NCBI RefSeq assembly: GCF_035975855.1 | Contig: NZ_CP109055.1 | Coordinates: forward strand, 9,052,001-9,116,000 | Direction: 5' to 3' | From: Streptomyces sp. NBC_01304 | GTDB taxonomy: Bacteria; Actinomycetota; Actinomycetes; Streptomycetales; Streptomycetaceae | DNA length: 64,000 bases | Shown: one piece after another, positions 13,055-25,396 of the stretch | Layout: each line of letters opens with the position of its first letter | Position numbering within the stretch: position 1 is the stretch's first letter | Position numbers and translations under genes: made by a program | The notes under the pieces: generated by a model | Told to the model about the DNA's origin: nothing | The model's database searches: none | The model's input: only the letters and a program-made list of their open reading frames with translations

Positions 13055-14476
13055 GTGAGATCGGCGCCCACGATTCTGCATCTGGACATGGATGCCTTCT
13101 TCGCCTCCGCGGAGCAGGCAGCCAAGCCCAGCCTGCGCGGAAAAGCCGTGGTCGTGGGTGGGCTCGGGCCGCGTGGGGTGGTCGCGACGGCCTCGTACGA
13201 AGCGCGTCGGTTCGGGGTGCATTCGGCGATGCCCATGGGGCAGGCGCGGCGGCTGGCACCGAATGCCGCCTATCTGGTGCCGCGCTTCGGGCTGTACCGC
13301 GAGATCAGTGAGCAGGTCATGACGTTGCTGCGGGAGCTGTCGCCGCTGGTCGAGCCGCTGAGTCTGGATGAGGCCTTCGTCGACCTGGAGGCCGGGGACG
13401 TGGCCTGGGACGAGGCCTCGGCGCGGGCGGTGGGGGAGCGGCTGCGGGCGGACATACGGGTCGTGACGGGGTTGACCGGGTCGGTCGGACTTGCCGCGTC
13501 CAAGATGCTGGCGAAGATCGCTTCGGAGGAGGCCAAGCCCGACGGGCTGCGGCTGATCGAGCCGGGCACCGAGCGGGCACTGCTCGGGCCGATGTCGGTG
13601 CGTACGCTGCCGGGCGTCGGTCCTGCGACCGGGGACCATCTGCGGCGGGCCGGGATCACGACGATCGAGGAGATCGCCGGGGCGGGCCAGGACGAGCTCG
13701 TACGGCTGCTCGGGAAGGCGCACGGCGGGCATCTGTACGCGATGGCGCTGGCGCACGACGAGCGGCCCGTGGTGGCCGAGCGGGACACCAAGTCCGTCTC
13801 GGTCGAGGACACCTTCGACGTGGACATCCACGACCGGGTGCGGGTCAGGCTCGAGGTGGCGCGGCTCGCGGAGCGGTGTGTGCAGCGGTTGCGGGCCGCG
13901 GAGCGGTCCGGGCGGACCGTGGTGCTGAAGGTCAGGCGGTACGACTTCTCGACGCTGACCCGGTCGGAGACGCTGCGCGGGCCGACGGACGACCCTGCCG
14001 TGGTGCGGGAGGCGGCGGCTCGGCTCCTGGAGTCAGTGGACACCACGGGCGGGGTGCGGCTGCTCGGGGTCGGGGTCAGCGGGCTCGCGGACTACACCCA
14101 GGAGGATCTGTTCGCGCAGGCTCAGGTGCAGTCCGGGCTCATGGTCCAGGGGGACGAGGAGAACGGGATGCGCGGGGGTGGGACGTCGGCCGAGGACACG
14201 CAGCGGGACGACGTGGGGAAGGGCTCCGCTGAGCCGGAGGCGGGTCCCGCGGAGCGGCGCTGGCATGCCGGGCACGATGTGCGGCACGGCGAGTTCGGGC
14301 ACGGGTGGGTGCAGGGAAGCGGGCTGGGGCGGGTCACGGTGCGGTTCGAGACGCCGGGGTCGGTGCCCGGGCGGGTGCGGACCTTCAGGACCGATGATCC
14401 TGAGCTGGAGCCGGCCGAGCCGCTGCCGTTGGTCGCCGTGCCGGACGTGGTCGAGAAGGCGCGTACCGGGGCTTGA
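13055..14476 (+). CDS. dinB: DNA polymerase IV (Y-family, translesion)
   Basis: A 473-residue Y-family polymerase that copies past damaged bases. Catalytic residues are in place: D11 in LHLDMDAFFASAE, and D105-E106 in PLSLDEAFVD. A helix-hairpin-helix-like thumb segment (TLPGVGPATGDHL) and a little-finger domain follow. The C-terminus has a Glu/Gly-rich insertion of about 60 residues (roughly 360-420) before a final beta-rich tail ending near PLVAVPDV, longer than E. coli DinB (351). I see no SOS box in the 47 bases upstream. The gene is inserted between the MerR gene and gcvP relative to Mycobacterium. Confidence 0.92.
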   Translation: MRSAPTILHLDMDAFFASAEQAAKPSLRGKAVVVGGLGPRGVVATASYEARRFGVHSAMPMGQARRLAPNAAYLVPRFGLYREISEQVMTLLRELSPLVEPLSLDEAFVDLEAGDVAWDEASARAVGERLRADIRVVTGLTGSVGLAASKMLAKIASEEAKPDGLRLIEPGTERALLGPMSVRTLPGVGPATGDHLRRAGITTIEEIAGAGQDELVRLLGKAHGGHLYAMALAHDERPVVAERDTKSVSVEDTFDVDIHDRVRVRLEVARLAERCVQRLRAAERSGRTVVLKVRRYDFSTLTRSETLRGPTDDPAVVREAAARLLESVDTTGGVRLLGVGVSGLADYTQEDLFAQAQVQSGLMVQGDEENGMRGGGTSAEDTQRDDVGKGSAEPEAGPAERRWHAGHDVRHGEFGHGWVQGSGLGRVTVRFETPGSVPGRVRTFRTDDPELEPAEPLPLVAVPDVVEKARTGA

Positions 14477-14557
14477 CCTTCGACGGCGTGCGGCGCCGGG
14501 GTGGGCGTTGCGGGGGTGAGTCCCCAGCAGCCCCCTCGCGGGCGTGTGAGCGGGGAG

Positions 14558-14932
14558 TCAGGCTTCCTCGGAGCCGGCGATGCGCCCGAAGTCGCGGTCC
14601 GGCGGGGTCTCGGCGGGGGCGGCGACGTCGAGGCCGTAGTGGTGGTAGAGCTGCAGTTCCTGCTCGGGGGAGAGGTGGCGGCCGACGCCGAAGTCGGGGG
14701 CGTCCTTGATGAGGGCGCGTTCGAACGGGACACGCAGTGTTCCCTCGACCAGTTCGCTGGGCTCCAGGGGGACAAAGGCGTCCCTGCTGAACAGGCCCGT
14801 GCGTATCGCCGCCCACTCCGGGGTGCCGGTGGCATCGTCGAGGTAGACCTCGTCGACCGTGCCGAGTTTGGTGCCCTTGCGGTCGTACGCCTTGCGTCCG
14901 ATCAAGCTGCGGGGATCGATATCGGTCTGCAC
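14558..14932 (-). CDS. PRC-barrel domain protein
   Basis: A 124-residue soluble protein with a PRC-barrel fold: LIGRKAYDRKGTKLGTVDEVYL, then TGTPEWAAIRTGLFS and FVPL. The C-terminal helix ends in SPEQELQLYHHYGLD. PRC-barrel proteins take part in RNA processing or photosynthetic complexes elsewhere; small Streptomyces copies are uncharacterised. GGAGGG precedes its GTG. A related gene sits on the island at 52130-52486 with the same layout, including the HYGL ending. Confidence 0.85.
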   Translation of the reverse strand: MQTDIDPRSLIGRKAYDRKGTKLGTVDEVYLDDATGTPEWAAIRTGLFSRDAFVPLEPSELVEGTLRVPFERALIKDAPDFGVGRHLSPEQELQLYHHYGLDVAAPAETPPDRDFGRIAGSEEA

Positions 14933-15075
14933 GGTCCCTCCAACACGTCACACCATCCGTATCCCCTACAAAAGAGCACATTCTGGGTGACGGCCACTCG
15001 AAGGTTGATCCGCTGTCCGGGTGGTCCTCGCAGGTAGGTGGGCACACGGTAGGCTGGCTCGCAGCTGCTGACCCC

Positions 15076-15295
15076 GTGCGGGAGAGTTCCCCGGCCATCA
15101 CCGGGGGCGCCGAAGGAGCAACTCCTCCCCGGAATCTCTCAGGCCCCTGTACCGCGCGGGCGAGGTCACTCTGGAAAGCAGGGCGGGCATCGGGCGGAAT
15201 GTTCGAATCCCCTCCTCACCGACGGTGCAAGTCGGCATGCCTGGTTTTGCCTGGCGGGCCGGCGAAACTCTCAGGTTGAGATGACAGAGGGGGAG
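15076..15295 (+). promoter_or_regulatory. Tandem glycine riboswitch
   Basis: The leader of gcvP folds as a glycine riboswitch. The first aptamer (about 15076-15185) is canonical: GGGAGAGTTCC, then GCCGAAGGAGCAACTCC, AATCTCTCAGGCCCC and CTCTGGAAAGCAGGGC. A second, more divergent aptamer follows with GGTGCAAGTC, GGCGAAACTCTCAGG and GATGACAGAGGGGGA. These switches turn on glycine-cleavage genes when glycine binds. The end lies about 50 bases before the gcvP ribosome site. Confidence 0.92.
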
Positions 15296-15357
15296 GCCGT
15301 CCGGGTACCCGCGCCGTGGTACCCCTCGCAGGTCGCATCGACCAGGAGGCCTCACTC

Positions 15358-18243
<2,886 letters not shown>

Positions 18244-18278
18244 CGGGCCCTGCGGGGACGTGTCCCCGGGCATACGTC

Positions 18279-18312
18279 AGGGCCGGTTCGGAGATTTCTC
18301 CGGGCCGGCCCT
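18279..18312 (+). terminator. Bidirectional terminator hairpin after gcvP
   Basis: An 8-bp AGGGCCGG/CCGGCCCT stem (18279-18286 with 18305-18312) encloses a second CGGA/TCCG stem. It lies between convergent genes and could serve both strands. Confidence 0.7.
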
Positions 18313-18329
18313 TCTCGTACAGGCGTGGC

Positions 18330-18536
18330 TTACGCCGCGCGTACCACCGATTCGGTGCCCAGCGGCCGGTGCGGGGCGATGATCTGCCCGTCCGGCAGCA
18401 GCTCACCGGTGTCCTCGAAGAACAGGACGCCGTTGCACAGAAGGCTCCAGCCCTGCTCCGGGTGGTGCGCGATGAGGAGCGCTGCCTCCCGGTCGGCGGA
18501 GTCGGCTGTGGGGCATGGTGGCTGGTGCTGGCACAT
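18330..18536 (-). CDS. DUF5999-family small protein
   Basis: A 68-residue protein starting MCQHQPPCPTADS, with HHPEQGWSLLCNGVLFFEDTG and an IAPHRPL tail. This pattern is common in Streptomyces and, to my recollection, is DUF5999. The function is unknown; the N-terminal C-x-H-x3-C cluster could bind metal. ATG 18536 is preceded by GAAAG on its strand; longer in-frame starts run into a region with no protein-like character. Confidence 0.75.
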   Translation of the reverse strand: MCQHQPPCPTADSADREAALLIAHHPEQGWSLLCNGVLFFEDTGELLPDGQIIAPHRPLGTESVVRAA

Positions 18537-18854
18537 GGATGATTTCTTTCGCTGCGTTGTGGTGAGTGTCCTGCGGCTCGATGCGGTGTTCATGACCGCC
18601 CCCCGTATCAGTCGGTGCGCTCCCAGTGTTGCCCTACGGGCGCCAATCCGCAGGGATTTCCCGGCAGCTCGCTTCACCCGGTAAGGACGCGTCACCCGTG
18701 CGGACGGTTCAGTCCAACTCGACTGCCCAGACGGGTGGTTCGGGGTGGCCGGATGGGGCTAGTCCGGATGGTCCTTCACTCGTACGTGGCCGGCCCTTGG
18801 CAGCACGGTGCCCCGCGGCCGGGGCGGGCCGCGGGGCACGTGGGAGTAGAGCGC

Positions 18855-19442
18855 TCAGGCGGGTGAACCGAGGAGGGGGACCGGAGCCAGCCGGTGGGTC
18901 AGGACCGGAAGGAGGTCGGCCGCACGGTGCGGCAGGTGCGCGGCGATCCCGGGCGGGGCGGGGGCGAGGGGTACCAGCAGGTCCGAGGGCTGAAGGGTGC
19001 CCTCGCCGCCGTCGGCGCCGGTGTCGCCGTGCAGCCACAGGGTGAGCATGTACAGCTCAGGGACGGAGAGTAGGCGGGGCTGGTAGTGCCTGGGGATCGT
19101 CTCCGCCTGGCGCAGGGCGCGTTCGGTGGCGGCGACGTACGGACCCTCGAAGAAGTGCGAGAAGGCCCAGCCGTCCGGGGTCAGCATCGTGTCGCCCGCG
19201 GCCACCGCGCGGTCGCCGCTGCGGATGAGGAAGCGCCAGCCGGCGAGCCTGGTCCGTGGCGGGACGTCGAGTGGAGTGATCCGGTCCAGTACGTGCACGG
19301 GCAGCGGGAGTTCGGGGCTTACGGGTCCCTGGGCGTTGCGCAGGGACGGGGTGCGGGCCTCGCGCACGGCGGTGGGAGAACCGAGTGCCGCGAGGACGCT
19401 GCGCAGGGCGGGCGCGGGAGCCGGGGGGACATGCAGCGGCAT
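18855..19442 (-). CDS. Conserved hypothetical protein
   Basis: A 195-residue protein with no signal peptide or membrane segment. Sequence character (SGDRAVAAGDTMLTPDGWAF, FFEGPYVAATERAL, YMLTLWLHGD) resembles uncharacterised Streptomyces proteins. I do not recognise a domain. It is monocistronic, with about 490 bases of non-coding DNA on its 5' side. Confidence 0.65.
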   Translation of the reverse strand: MPLHVPPAPAPALRSVLAALGSPTAVREARTPSLRNAQGPVSPELPLPVHVLDRITPLDVPPRTRLAGWRFLIRSGDRAVAAGDTMLTPDGWAFSHFFEGPYVAATERALRQAETIPRHYQPRLLSVPELYMLTLWLHGDTGADGGEGTLQPSDLLVPLAPAPPGIAAHLPHRAADLLPVLTHRLAPVPLLGSPA

Positions 19443-19929
19443 GGTGGGTGCCTCTCACTTCGACAGGCTGGGTGGAGCGGGGCGATCGTGGGCAGGGCGG
19501 ACGGCGCTGTCTGCTCTAGGGGTCAGAGGGGCGGGGGCATACTCCGCGAACGCCAACTCTCTGCCTCGTTCGCGGAGTTTATACGACGTGTGTTCAGGCA
19601 GTGTTTCGTCTAGCTGTCCGGGATATTGCCGGCAAGGCGGTATTCGGACTTGGAGATGCGGGGTTTCTCCCGATTTTCCGTGGGCCAGCCCGTATGACCT
19701 CGTGCTTTGTTTTCGGCGGGGTCGGCCGATTCTCGTCGGCGTTTAAACCAGTCGCCATCTCGAGTGCATCTGCGGGGTGCCGCATGCCGCGTGAATGTGC
19801 CTGGCGGCAATGGGGTTGAGCGTACTCGTGAGTGGGCAGGTGCGGGGCGTTATCGATCACATTGCCTGGGCATCATCCCCGGTGACACAGCGGCCGAAGC
19901 GGGCTGCCCAATCGAGGAGGGACACTTCG
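19443..19929. other. Intergenic region with perfect 12-bp inverted repeat
   Basis: I find no supported gene in this 487-base divergent spacer. It contains a perfect inverted repeat ACTCCGCGAACG (19541-19552) / CGTTCGCGGAGT (19567-19578) with a 14-base loop, about 100 bases upstream of the minus-strand gene. Local AT content is higher than in the flanks from about 19570 to 19760. Short frames here lack ribosome sites. Confidence 0.6.
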
Positions 19930-21453
19930 ATGGGGGAGAAGGTCGTGGCAGGTGGGTTCGACCTGTCCGATCGGCAGCGGTACCGCAGGAAGCTGCAGCA
20001 GTGCCTGGCGGGGCTGCGGCGTCTCCTGGAGGAGCAGCGGTTCGACCGGCCCAAGAATCTGATGGGGCTGGAGATAGAACTGAATCTTGCGGGGCCGGAC
20101 GGGATGCCGAGAATGATGAATGCGGAAGTTCTCGAGCGGATCGCGAGCCATGATTTCCAGACCGAACTCGGAATGTTCAACCTGGAAGTGAACATAGCCC
20201 CGCACCGACTGTCCGGTCGCGTTTTCGATCAGCTGGCCGAGGAGCTGCGCACCGGCCTCAACTATGCCCATCGAAAAGCGAACGAGGTGGCCGCCGGGAT
20301 CGTGATGATCGGGATTCTGCCGACCCTGGCGCGGCAGGATCTCGTCTCCGGAAATCTTTCCGCAGTCGACCGCTACACCCTTCTCAACGATCAGATCGTG
20401 GCCGCACGCGGCGAGGATTTCGCGCTCGACATCGAGGGTGTGGAGCGGCTGATCTGCACCTCCGCGTCGATAGCGCCCGAGGCGGCCTGCACCTCCGTGC
20501 AGCTTCATCTGCAGGTCACTCCCGGCCGGTTCGCCGATGTCTGGAACGCGGCGCAGGCCGTGGCCGCCGTGCAGATCGCGGTGGGGGCCAACGCGCCCTT
20601 CCTGTTCGGGCACGAGCTGTGGCGCGAGTCGCGGCCGCCGCTGTTCCTGCAGTCCACCGATACGCGCCCGCCCGAGCTGCAGGCGCAGGGGGTGCGGCCG
20701 CGCACCTGGTTCGGGGAGCGCTGGATCACTTCCGCGTACGACCTCTTCGAGGAGAACCTCCGCTACTTCCCGCCGCTGCTGCCCATTTGCGACGACGAGG
20801 ACTCGCTGCGGGTCCTCGACGAGGGCGGGGTGCCGCGCCTCGCGGAGCTGGTGCTGCACAACGGCACCGTCTACCGCTGGAACCGGCCGGTGTACGGCAT
20901 CGCGGACGGCGTACCGCATCTGCGCGTGGAGAACCGGGTGCTGCCCGCCGGGCCCTCGGTGACCGATGTGATCGCCAACGCGGCCTTCTACTACGGCCTG
21001 GTGCGGGCGCTCGCCGAGGAGAGCCGGCCGGTGTGGACCCGGCTGCCCTTCGGCGCTGCCGCCGCCAACTTCGACGAGGCGTGCCGGTACGGCATCGAGG
21101 CGGAGCTGGAGTGGCCGCGTCCGGGGCGGTTCGGCGGCACGGCGCGCAGGCCCGCGGTCGATCTCGTGCGCGAGGAACTGCTGCCGCTGGCCGCGGCGGG
21201 GCTCGACGCCTGGGGTGTCGAGCCCGCCGACCGTGACCACTTCCTCGGGGTGATCGAGGGGCGGTGCCGACGCAAGAAGAACGGGGCCTCGTGGCAGGTG
21301 GCGACCTATCACCAGGCGCTGGACGGCGGCCTCGAGCGCGATGTCGCCCTTGCGGCCACCACGCGGCGTTACTGCGAACTGATGCACACGGGAGAACCGG
21401 TGCATCTGTGGCCGGTGGGGCTGGTGCCGGACGGAGTCGTGCAGTCGAGGTGA
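19930..21453 (+). CDS. Glutamate-cysteine ligase-like protein (GCS2 superfamily)
   Basis: A 507-residue protein of the carboxylate-amine ligase/GCS2 type. NLMGLEIELNLAG near residue 42 supplies the family's ExE metal/ATP motif, and TELGMFNLEVNIAPH and CTSVQLHLQV are the next two conserved strands. The reaction in this family is ATP-dependent amide bond formation to a glutamate-type carboxylate. Streptomyces makes mycothiol, not glutathione, so a different substrate is likely. ATG 19930 follows AGGAGGG at 19915-19921. Confidence 0.8.
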   Translation: MGEKVVAGGFDLSDRQRYRRKLQQCLAGLRRLLEEQRFDRPKNLMGLEIELNLAGPDGMPRMMNAEVLERIASHDFQTELGMFNLEVNIAPHRLSGRVFDQLAEELRTGLNYAHRKANEVAAGIVMIGILPTLARQDLVSGNLSAVDRYTLLNDQIVAARGEDFALDIEGVERLICTSASIAPEAACTSVQLHLQVTPGRFADVWNAAQAVAAVQIAVGANAPFLFGHELWRESRPPLFLQSTDTRPPELQAQGVRPRTWFGERWITSAYDLFEENLRYFPPLLPICDDEDSLRVLDEGGVPRLAELVLHNGTVYRWNRPVYGIADGVPHLRVENRVLPAGPSVTDVIANAAFYYGLVRALAEESRPVWTRLPFGAAAANFDEACRYGIEAELEWPRPGRFGGTARRPAVDLVREELLPLAAAGLDAWGVEPADRDHFLGVIEGRCRRKKNGASWQVATYHQALDGGLERDVALAATTRRYCELMHTGEPVHLWPVGLVPDGVVQSR

Positions 21454-21501
21454 GCGCACTGCCCGGGCTGCCCGGGCTGCCCGCCATGCCCGGACGGGCC
21501 G

Positions 21502-23271
21502 TCAGCTCTGGCCGGCCGCCATGATGGCCTTCAGAATGACGGCCTGGATCTGGGCCGGGTCGTCGATCTGCTGGCCCGAGCCTCCGGTCGCCTTGGCCAG
21601 CTGCTTGACCTCTTCCTTGTCCGAGTCCGGGCCCACCGCGATCGCGATGATCGGGACCGGGCGGTTCGGGTCGGACAGCGTCTTCAGCTGGGCCACGAGC
21701 GCGCTGCGCGAGATCGATCCCGGATCGTCGTTGGCGCCGTCGGTGAGGATGACCAGGGAGTTGAACTTGCCCTTCACGTAGGAGGACTGGGCCTGCTTGT
21801 ACGCGGCGAGCGTGGTGTCGTACAGGCCCGTCGCCCCGCCGACGACCGGCTCCAGCTTGCCGAACTCATTGGTCAGGCGCGCACGCTGGGACTCGCCTCC
21901 CACCCGGTCGCCGAGACGCTTGGTGGGCGCCATCTCGCGGTAGTCGCGATTGCCGTCGAGCTTGGTGGAGAACCGCCACAGGCCCACCTCGTCCTCGTCC
22001 GTGAAGCGGCCGAGCGCCGCTATCAGCGAGGACTTGGTGACTTGGAGGCGGGACTGGCCGCGTCCGGGCACCGTCTGGCCCATGGAGCCCGAGACGTCGA
22101 CGACGACGGAGAGCCGCGCGCTCTGCACGGTGATCGTCCACATGCCGAGGGTCTCGTCGAGCTGTTTGGGCGACGGAGCCTCGGCCGACGCCGAGGCGAA
22201 GGGCTGCGGCTCACGTCCGCCGGCCGCCGAGATCAGCTGGTCGGACGGCTCGTGGCTGCCGGTGCGAAAGCCGTGCTTGCGCAGGATCTGCTGGCCCGCA
22301 TCCTCACCGAGCAACGTCATGAAGCGCAGCGCGGCCCGGCTCTCGTCCGTGCTCAGCCTGACCTCGTCGACCAGGGCGAAGGGGTAGTCGAGCTGCGGTG
22401 CGCCGTCCTTGGGGTAGAAGAGCTCGAGGCTGCCGTCCTTGCCTGCCTGCGCGTTGTGGGTGAAGGCCGCCTGTTCCGACACGACCAGGGCCTGGTTGCG
22501 GCGCGGATTGCCCTGCTCCGTGCCGGAGTCGTCGCGGGCCAGCGTCTCCAGGGCCTGTGCGTCGCTGTCCGAGGTGCGCTGCGCCAGCATCTCGGCCGTC
22601 GCCGCCACCTGGGTTTCGGCGCCCTTGCCGCCGGCCTGCTCGGCGGAGGCGGCGATGCTCGTCAGGGCGAGCAGGCCGGAGGCGCTGCGCGCCGGGTCGG
22701 CGGCGCCCAGGCGGAGCTTGTCCTTGGAGGTGGCCGCGGCCGTCAACTCGGCCCAGGTGTACTTCTTGTCCGGCCAGCCGAGGGACTTGGCGGCGGAGGG
22801 GATCATGCCCATCGTGACCGGGCTGGAGGCGATGTTGCCGACGGACGTGACCGGTACGTCGCCGCCGCCCAGGCCGGCGCGGTCCACCCACAGGTCGGAG
22901 TCCGGCACCCACACCTCGTACTCGGACGCGCCGCCGCCCGAGCGCAGGGAGTCGGCGACCTTGAACGCCTCGCGTGCGGTGACGCGTACATCCAGACAGC
23001 GGCCGTCGGACGTGACGTCCTCGTCGTGTGTGTAGTCCGCGGCGGACTTCAGCGCCGGGGCCATGTCCGGCGAGGCGACCACGTCGATGCGCACCGCGTC
23101 CTTGCCGCAGCCGGATTCGAAGGCGAGGAGGCCGCTGCGGACGGCGACGGCCGTGCCGGTCGCGACGCCGAGTACGAGGACCGTCGCGATGGCCACAGTC
23201 CGGCGGCGTGCCCGCGGGCTCGGCCGCGACCCGTCTGTCGCGTGCCGGTCGGGCATGTTGTGACGTCCCAT
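21502..23271 (-). CDS. Secreted or membrane-anchored solute-binding/VWA domain protein
   Basis: A 589-residue protein. One N-terminal hydrophobic segment (about residues 24-46, VAIATVLVLGVATGTAVAV) anchors or exports it. Residues 55-370 look like an ABC-type solute-binding fold (ASPDMAPALK, SSPVTMGMIP). Residues about 380-589 are a von Willebrand A domain with an intact MIDAS start, DVSGSMG near 390, and a later LTDGAND. Streptomyces carries several such fusions without an adjacent permease. The ligand is unknown. It is divergent from the CPBP protease gene. Confidence 0.82.
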   Translation of the reverse strand: MGRHNMPDRHATDGSRPSPRARRRTVAIATVLVLGVATGTAVAVRSGLLAFESGCGKDAVRIDVVASPDMAPALKSAADYTHDEDVTSDGRCLDVRVTAREAFKVADSLRSGGGASEYEVWVPDSDLWVDRAGLGGGDVPVTSVGNIASSPVTMGMIPSAAKSLGWPDKKYTWAELTAAATSKDKLRLGAADPARSASGLLALTSIAASAEQAGGKGAETQVAATAEMLAQRTSDSDAQALETLARDDSGTEQGNPRRNQALVVSEQAAFTHNAQAGKDGSLELFYPKDGAPQLDYPFALVDEVRLSTDESRAALRFMTLLGEDAGQQILRKHGFRTGSHEPSDQLISAAGGREPQPFASASAEAPSPKQLDETLGMWTITVQSARLSVVVDVSGSMGQTVPGRGQSRLQVTKSSLIAALGRFTDEDEVGLWRFSTKLDGNRDYREMAPTKRLGDRVGGESQRARLTNEFGKLEPVVGGATGLYDTTLAAYKQAQSSYVKGKFNSLVILTDGANDDPGSISRSALVAQLKTLSDPNRPVPIIAIAVGPDSDKEEVKQLAKATGGSGQQIDDPAQIQAVILKAIMAAGQS

Positions 23272-23467
23272 GGCGGTAGTGCCCCTCCCCAGATGAGCAA
23301 GTCAAGAGAAACAAGGAAAAGGGGGTGTACGCCGCTTTGTGGCGTACTGTCCCCCTCGGCTTGTCGCGCAAGATCTTCGTACCTGCATTCGAGACCCTAG
23401 CGGGGGGAGGATGGCGATGAGGCGCGATTGAACAACTGAGCGCAGGTGTGCGGGCAAAGGCGGGCAA

Positions 23468-24247
23468 GTGGCTGAATCTTTCTCTGGTGAGCGGCTCTCA
23501 CGGCGGATCTTCCGGGACGAGACGCTGCTCGTTCTGGCCGTTTCGCTCGGTGCGAGCGGGGTGTCCGCGCTGATCAGCTTTGTCGGTTCCCTCACCAAAC
23601 CCGGTGGTCTGAAGGATCAGGCGGCGACCCTCAACGCGTCGGCCGCGCCGGGCCGTCCGTGGCTTGATCTTGCCTGGCAATTGTTCGGCATTACGACCGC
23701 TTTGGTCCCCGTCGCGCTCGTGGCCCACCTGCTCGTACGGGAGGGCGCCGGGCTGCGCTCGATCGGCTTCGACCGGACCCGGCCGTGGCCCGACCTGGGG
23801 CGCGGGACGCTGATCGCGGCGGGCATCGGGAGCACCGGGATCGCGTTCTATCTGGCGGCCCGGGCGCTGGGGTTCAACCTCACGGTGGTGCCGGAGGCGT
23901 TGCCCGACGTGTGGTGGAAGTTCCCTGTCCTCGTGCTGTCTGCCGTGCAGAACTCGGTGGTCGAGGAAGTCATCGTCGTCGGGTATCTGCTGCGCCGGCT
24001 CGACCAGTTGGGGTGGTCGCCGATGGCGGCGATGGCGGGGAGCTCCGTGCTGCGTGGCTCTTACCACCTGTATCAGGGCATCGGCGGGTTCATCGGGAAC
24101 ATGGTGATGGGCGTCGTCTTCGTCTTCCTGTACCGGCGTTGGGGCCGGGTCGGGCCGCTGGTGGTGGCCCATGCGCTGCTCGACATCGGGGCGTTCGTCG
24201 GGTACGCGCTGCTTGCCGGGAAGGTGGGGTGGCTCCCGACCGCGTGA
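23468..24247 (+). CDS. CPBP family intramembrane glutamic endopeptidase
   Basis: A 259-residue protein with about six to seven membrane helices. The Rce1-like signature is present: E166-E167 in SVVEEVIVVGYLLRRL, then F/H motifs in VFVFLYRRWG and VVAHALLDIG. These enzymes cleave membrane proteins or process bacteriocin-like peptides. The GTG start at 23468 lies 196 bases from the divergent VWA gene. The substrate is unknown. Confidence 0.85.
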   Translation: MAESFSGERLSRRIFRDETLLVLAVSLGASGVSALISFVGSLTKPGGLKDQAATLNASAAPGRPWLDLAWQLFGITTALVPVALVAHLLVREGAGLRSIGFDRTRPWPDLGRGTLIAAGIGSTGIAFYLAARALGFNLTVVPEALPDVWWKFPVLVLSAVQNSVVEEVIVVGYLLRRLDQLGWSPMAAMAGSSVLRGSYHLYQGIGGFIGNMVMGVVFVFLYRRWGRVGPLVVAHALLDIGAFVGYALLAGKVGWLPTA

Positions 24248-24369
24248 GGCGGTGCGGTGGCGGCTGGGCGGCTGCCGCGGCGTGGAACGACTGTGGGGGC
24301 GTACGGGATTCTCGTACGCCCCCTTTGTCATGCGCGGTTGTCCTGCGCCGTTGCCCCGCGCGGGAGGGG

Positions 24370-25182
24370 TCAGGCCAGCAGCTCGCCGTCGACGGTGGTG
24401 ACGGCGTGGCCGGTGAGCAAGGTGCGTTCGCCGCGCAATGACGTGCCGACGAGGCCCGTGCGGGCCGAGGCCTGCAGGCCGGTCAGGTCGTCGCTGCCCA
24501 GGCGCGGGGACCAGTACGGGGCGAGCGCGGTGTGGGCGCTGCCGGTGACCGGGTCCTCGTCGATGCCGACCCGGGGGAAGAAGCCCCGGGACACGAAGTC
24601 GTAGCCGCGCGTGGGGTCTTCGGCGCGGGCGGTGGCGATGATGCCCCGTTCGGAGTGCTGGACCAGGGCCTTGTGGTCGGGGGTGAGGGCGCGGACCGTC
24701 TTCTCGTCGGCGAGTTCGATCAGCAGGTCGCCGCAGTGCGGTCCCGTGTCGTACGTCGCCACCGGCTCGGCACCGAGCGCCTCGGCCACGCCTGCGGGGA
24801 TCTCGACCTCGGTGAGCGGGGCGGTCGGGAAGTCGAGGGTGATCGAGCCGTCCTCGTTCGCGGTCGCGGTGAGGATTCCGGCCGCGCGGGTGGCGAAGCG
24901 GATGGTGCCGCGGGCCGCGCCCGTGGATCTGAGGATGTGCGCGGTGGCCAGCGTGGCGTGGCCGCAGAGGTCCACCTCGGTTGCCGGGGTGAACCAGCGC
25001 AGCGCCCAGTCGGCCTCGCCGCCAGCGGGGAGCGGGTGGGCGAAGGCGGTCTCGGCGTGGTTGACCTCGGTCGCCACCTGCTGGAGCCAGCTGTCCGCAG
25101 GGAAGGTGTCGAGGAGTACGACCCCGGCCGGGTTGCCGGCGAAGGGGCGGTCGGTGAAGGCGTCGACGATTCGGATCCGCAT
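24370..25182 (-). CDS. PhzF family isomerase/epimerase-like protein
   Basis: A 270-residue protein of the PhzF (phenazine biosynthesis F) family, a duplicated diaminopimelate-epimerase-like fold. The catalytic glutamate region NHAETAF, the opening VDAFTDRPFAGNPAGVVLL and the second-half DEDPVTGSAHTALAPYW motif are clear. No phenazine genes are nearby, so a general isomerase role is more likely. ATG 25182 is chosen over a 61-codon extension because the family motif begins right there; its ribosome site is weak. Confidence 0.9.
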   Translation of the reverse strand: MRIRIVDAFTDRPFAGNPAGVVLLDTFPADSWLQQVATEVNHAETAFAHPLPAGGEADWALRWFTPATEVDLCGHATLATAHILRSTGAARGTIRFATRAAGILTATANEDGSITLDFPTAPLTEVEIPAGVAEALGAEPVATYDTGPHCGDLLIELADEKTVRALTPDHKALVQHSERGIIATARAEDPTRGYDFVSRGFFPRVGIDEDPVTGSAHTALAPYWSPRLGSDDLTGLQASARTGLVGTSLRGERTLLTGHAVTTVDGELLA

Positions 25183-25305
25183 GTCACCGACGGTAGGTCG
25201 ACTGCGAAGGCGCAGGCCAAGGCCAATTTCGGATATCTGGCCCGGTTCTCTTCGGGGCGGGCTGTGGGGCGGGCTGTCGGTCGGGGGTTGCCAGCCGAAC
25301 AGTTC

Positions 25306-25315
25306 CGATATATCG
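25306..25315 (+). promoter_or_regulatory. Probable PadR operator
   Basis: A 10-bp perfect palindrome CGATATATCG lies 81 bases before the PadR start in the phzF-padR divergent region. A wider ATCGCG/CGCGAT pair lies just downstream (about 25322-25350). PadR proteins often repress their own gene at AT-rich palindromes; binding here is inference. Confidence 0.5.
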
Positions 25316-25396
25316 TTGAGCCATCGCGAACGGTCAAAGATCGACCGCGATAGAACTTCCATCAATCAATGACAACACTGAGAGGACGTGGTTGCC

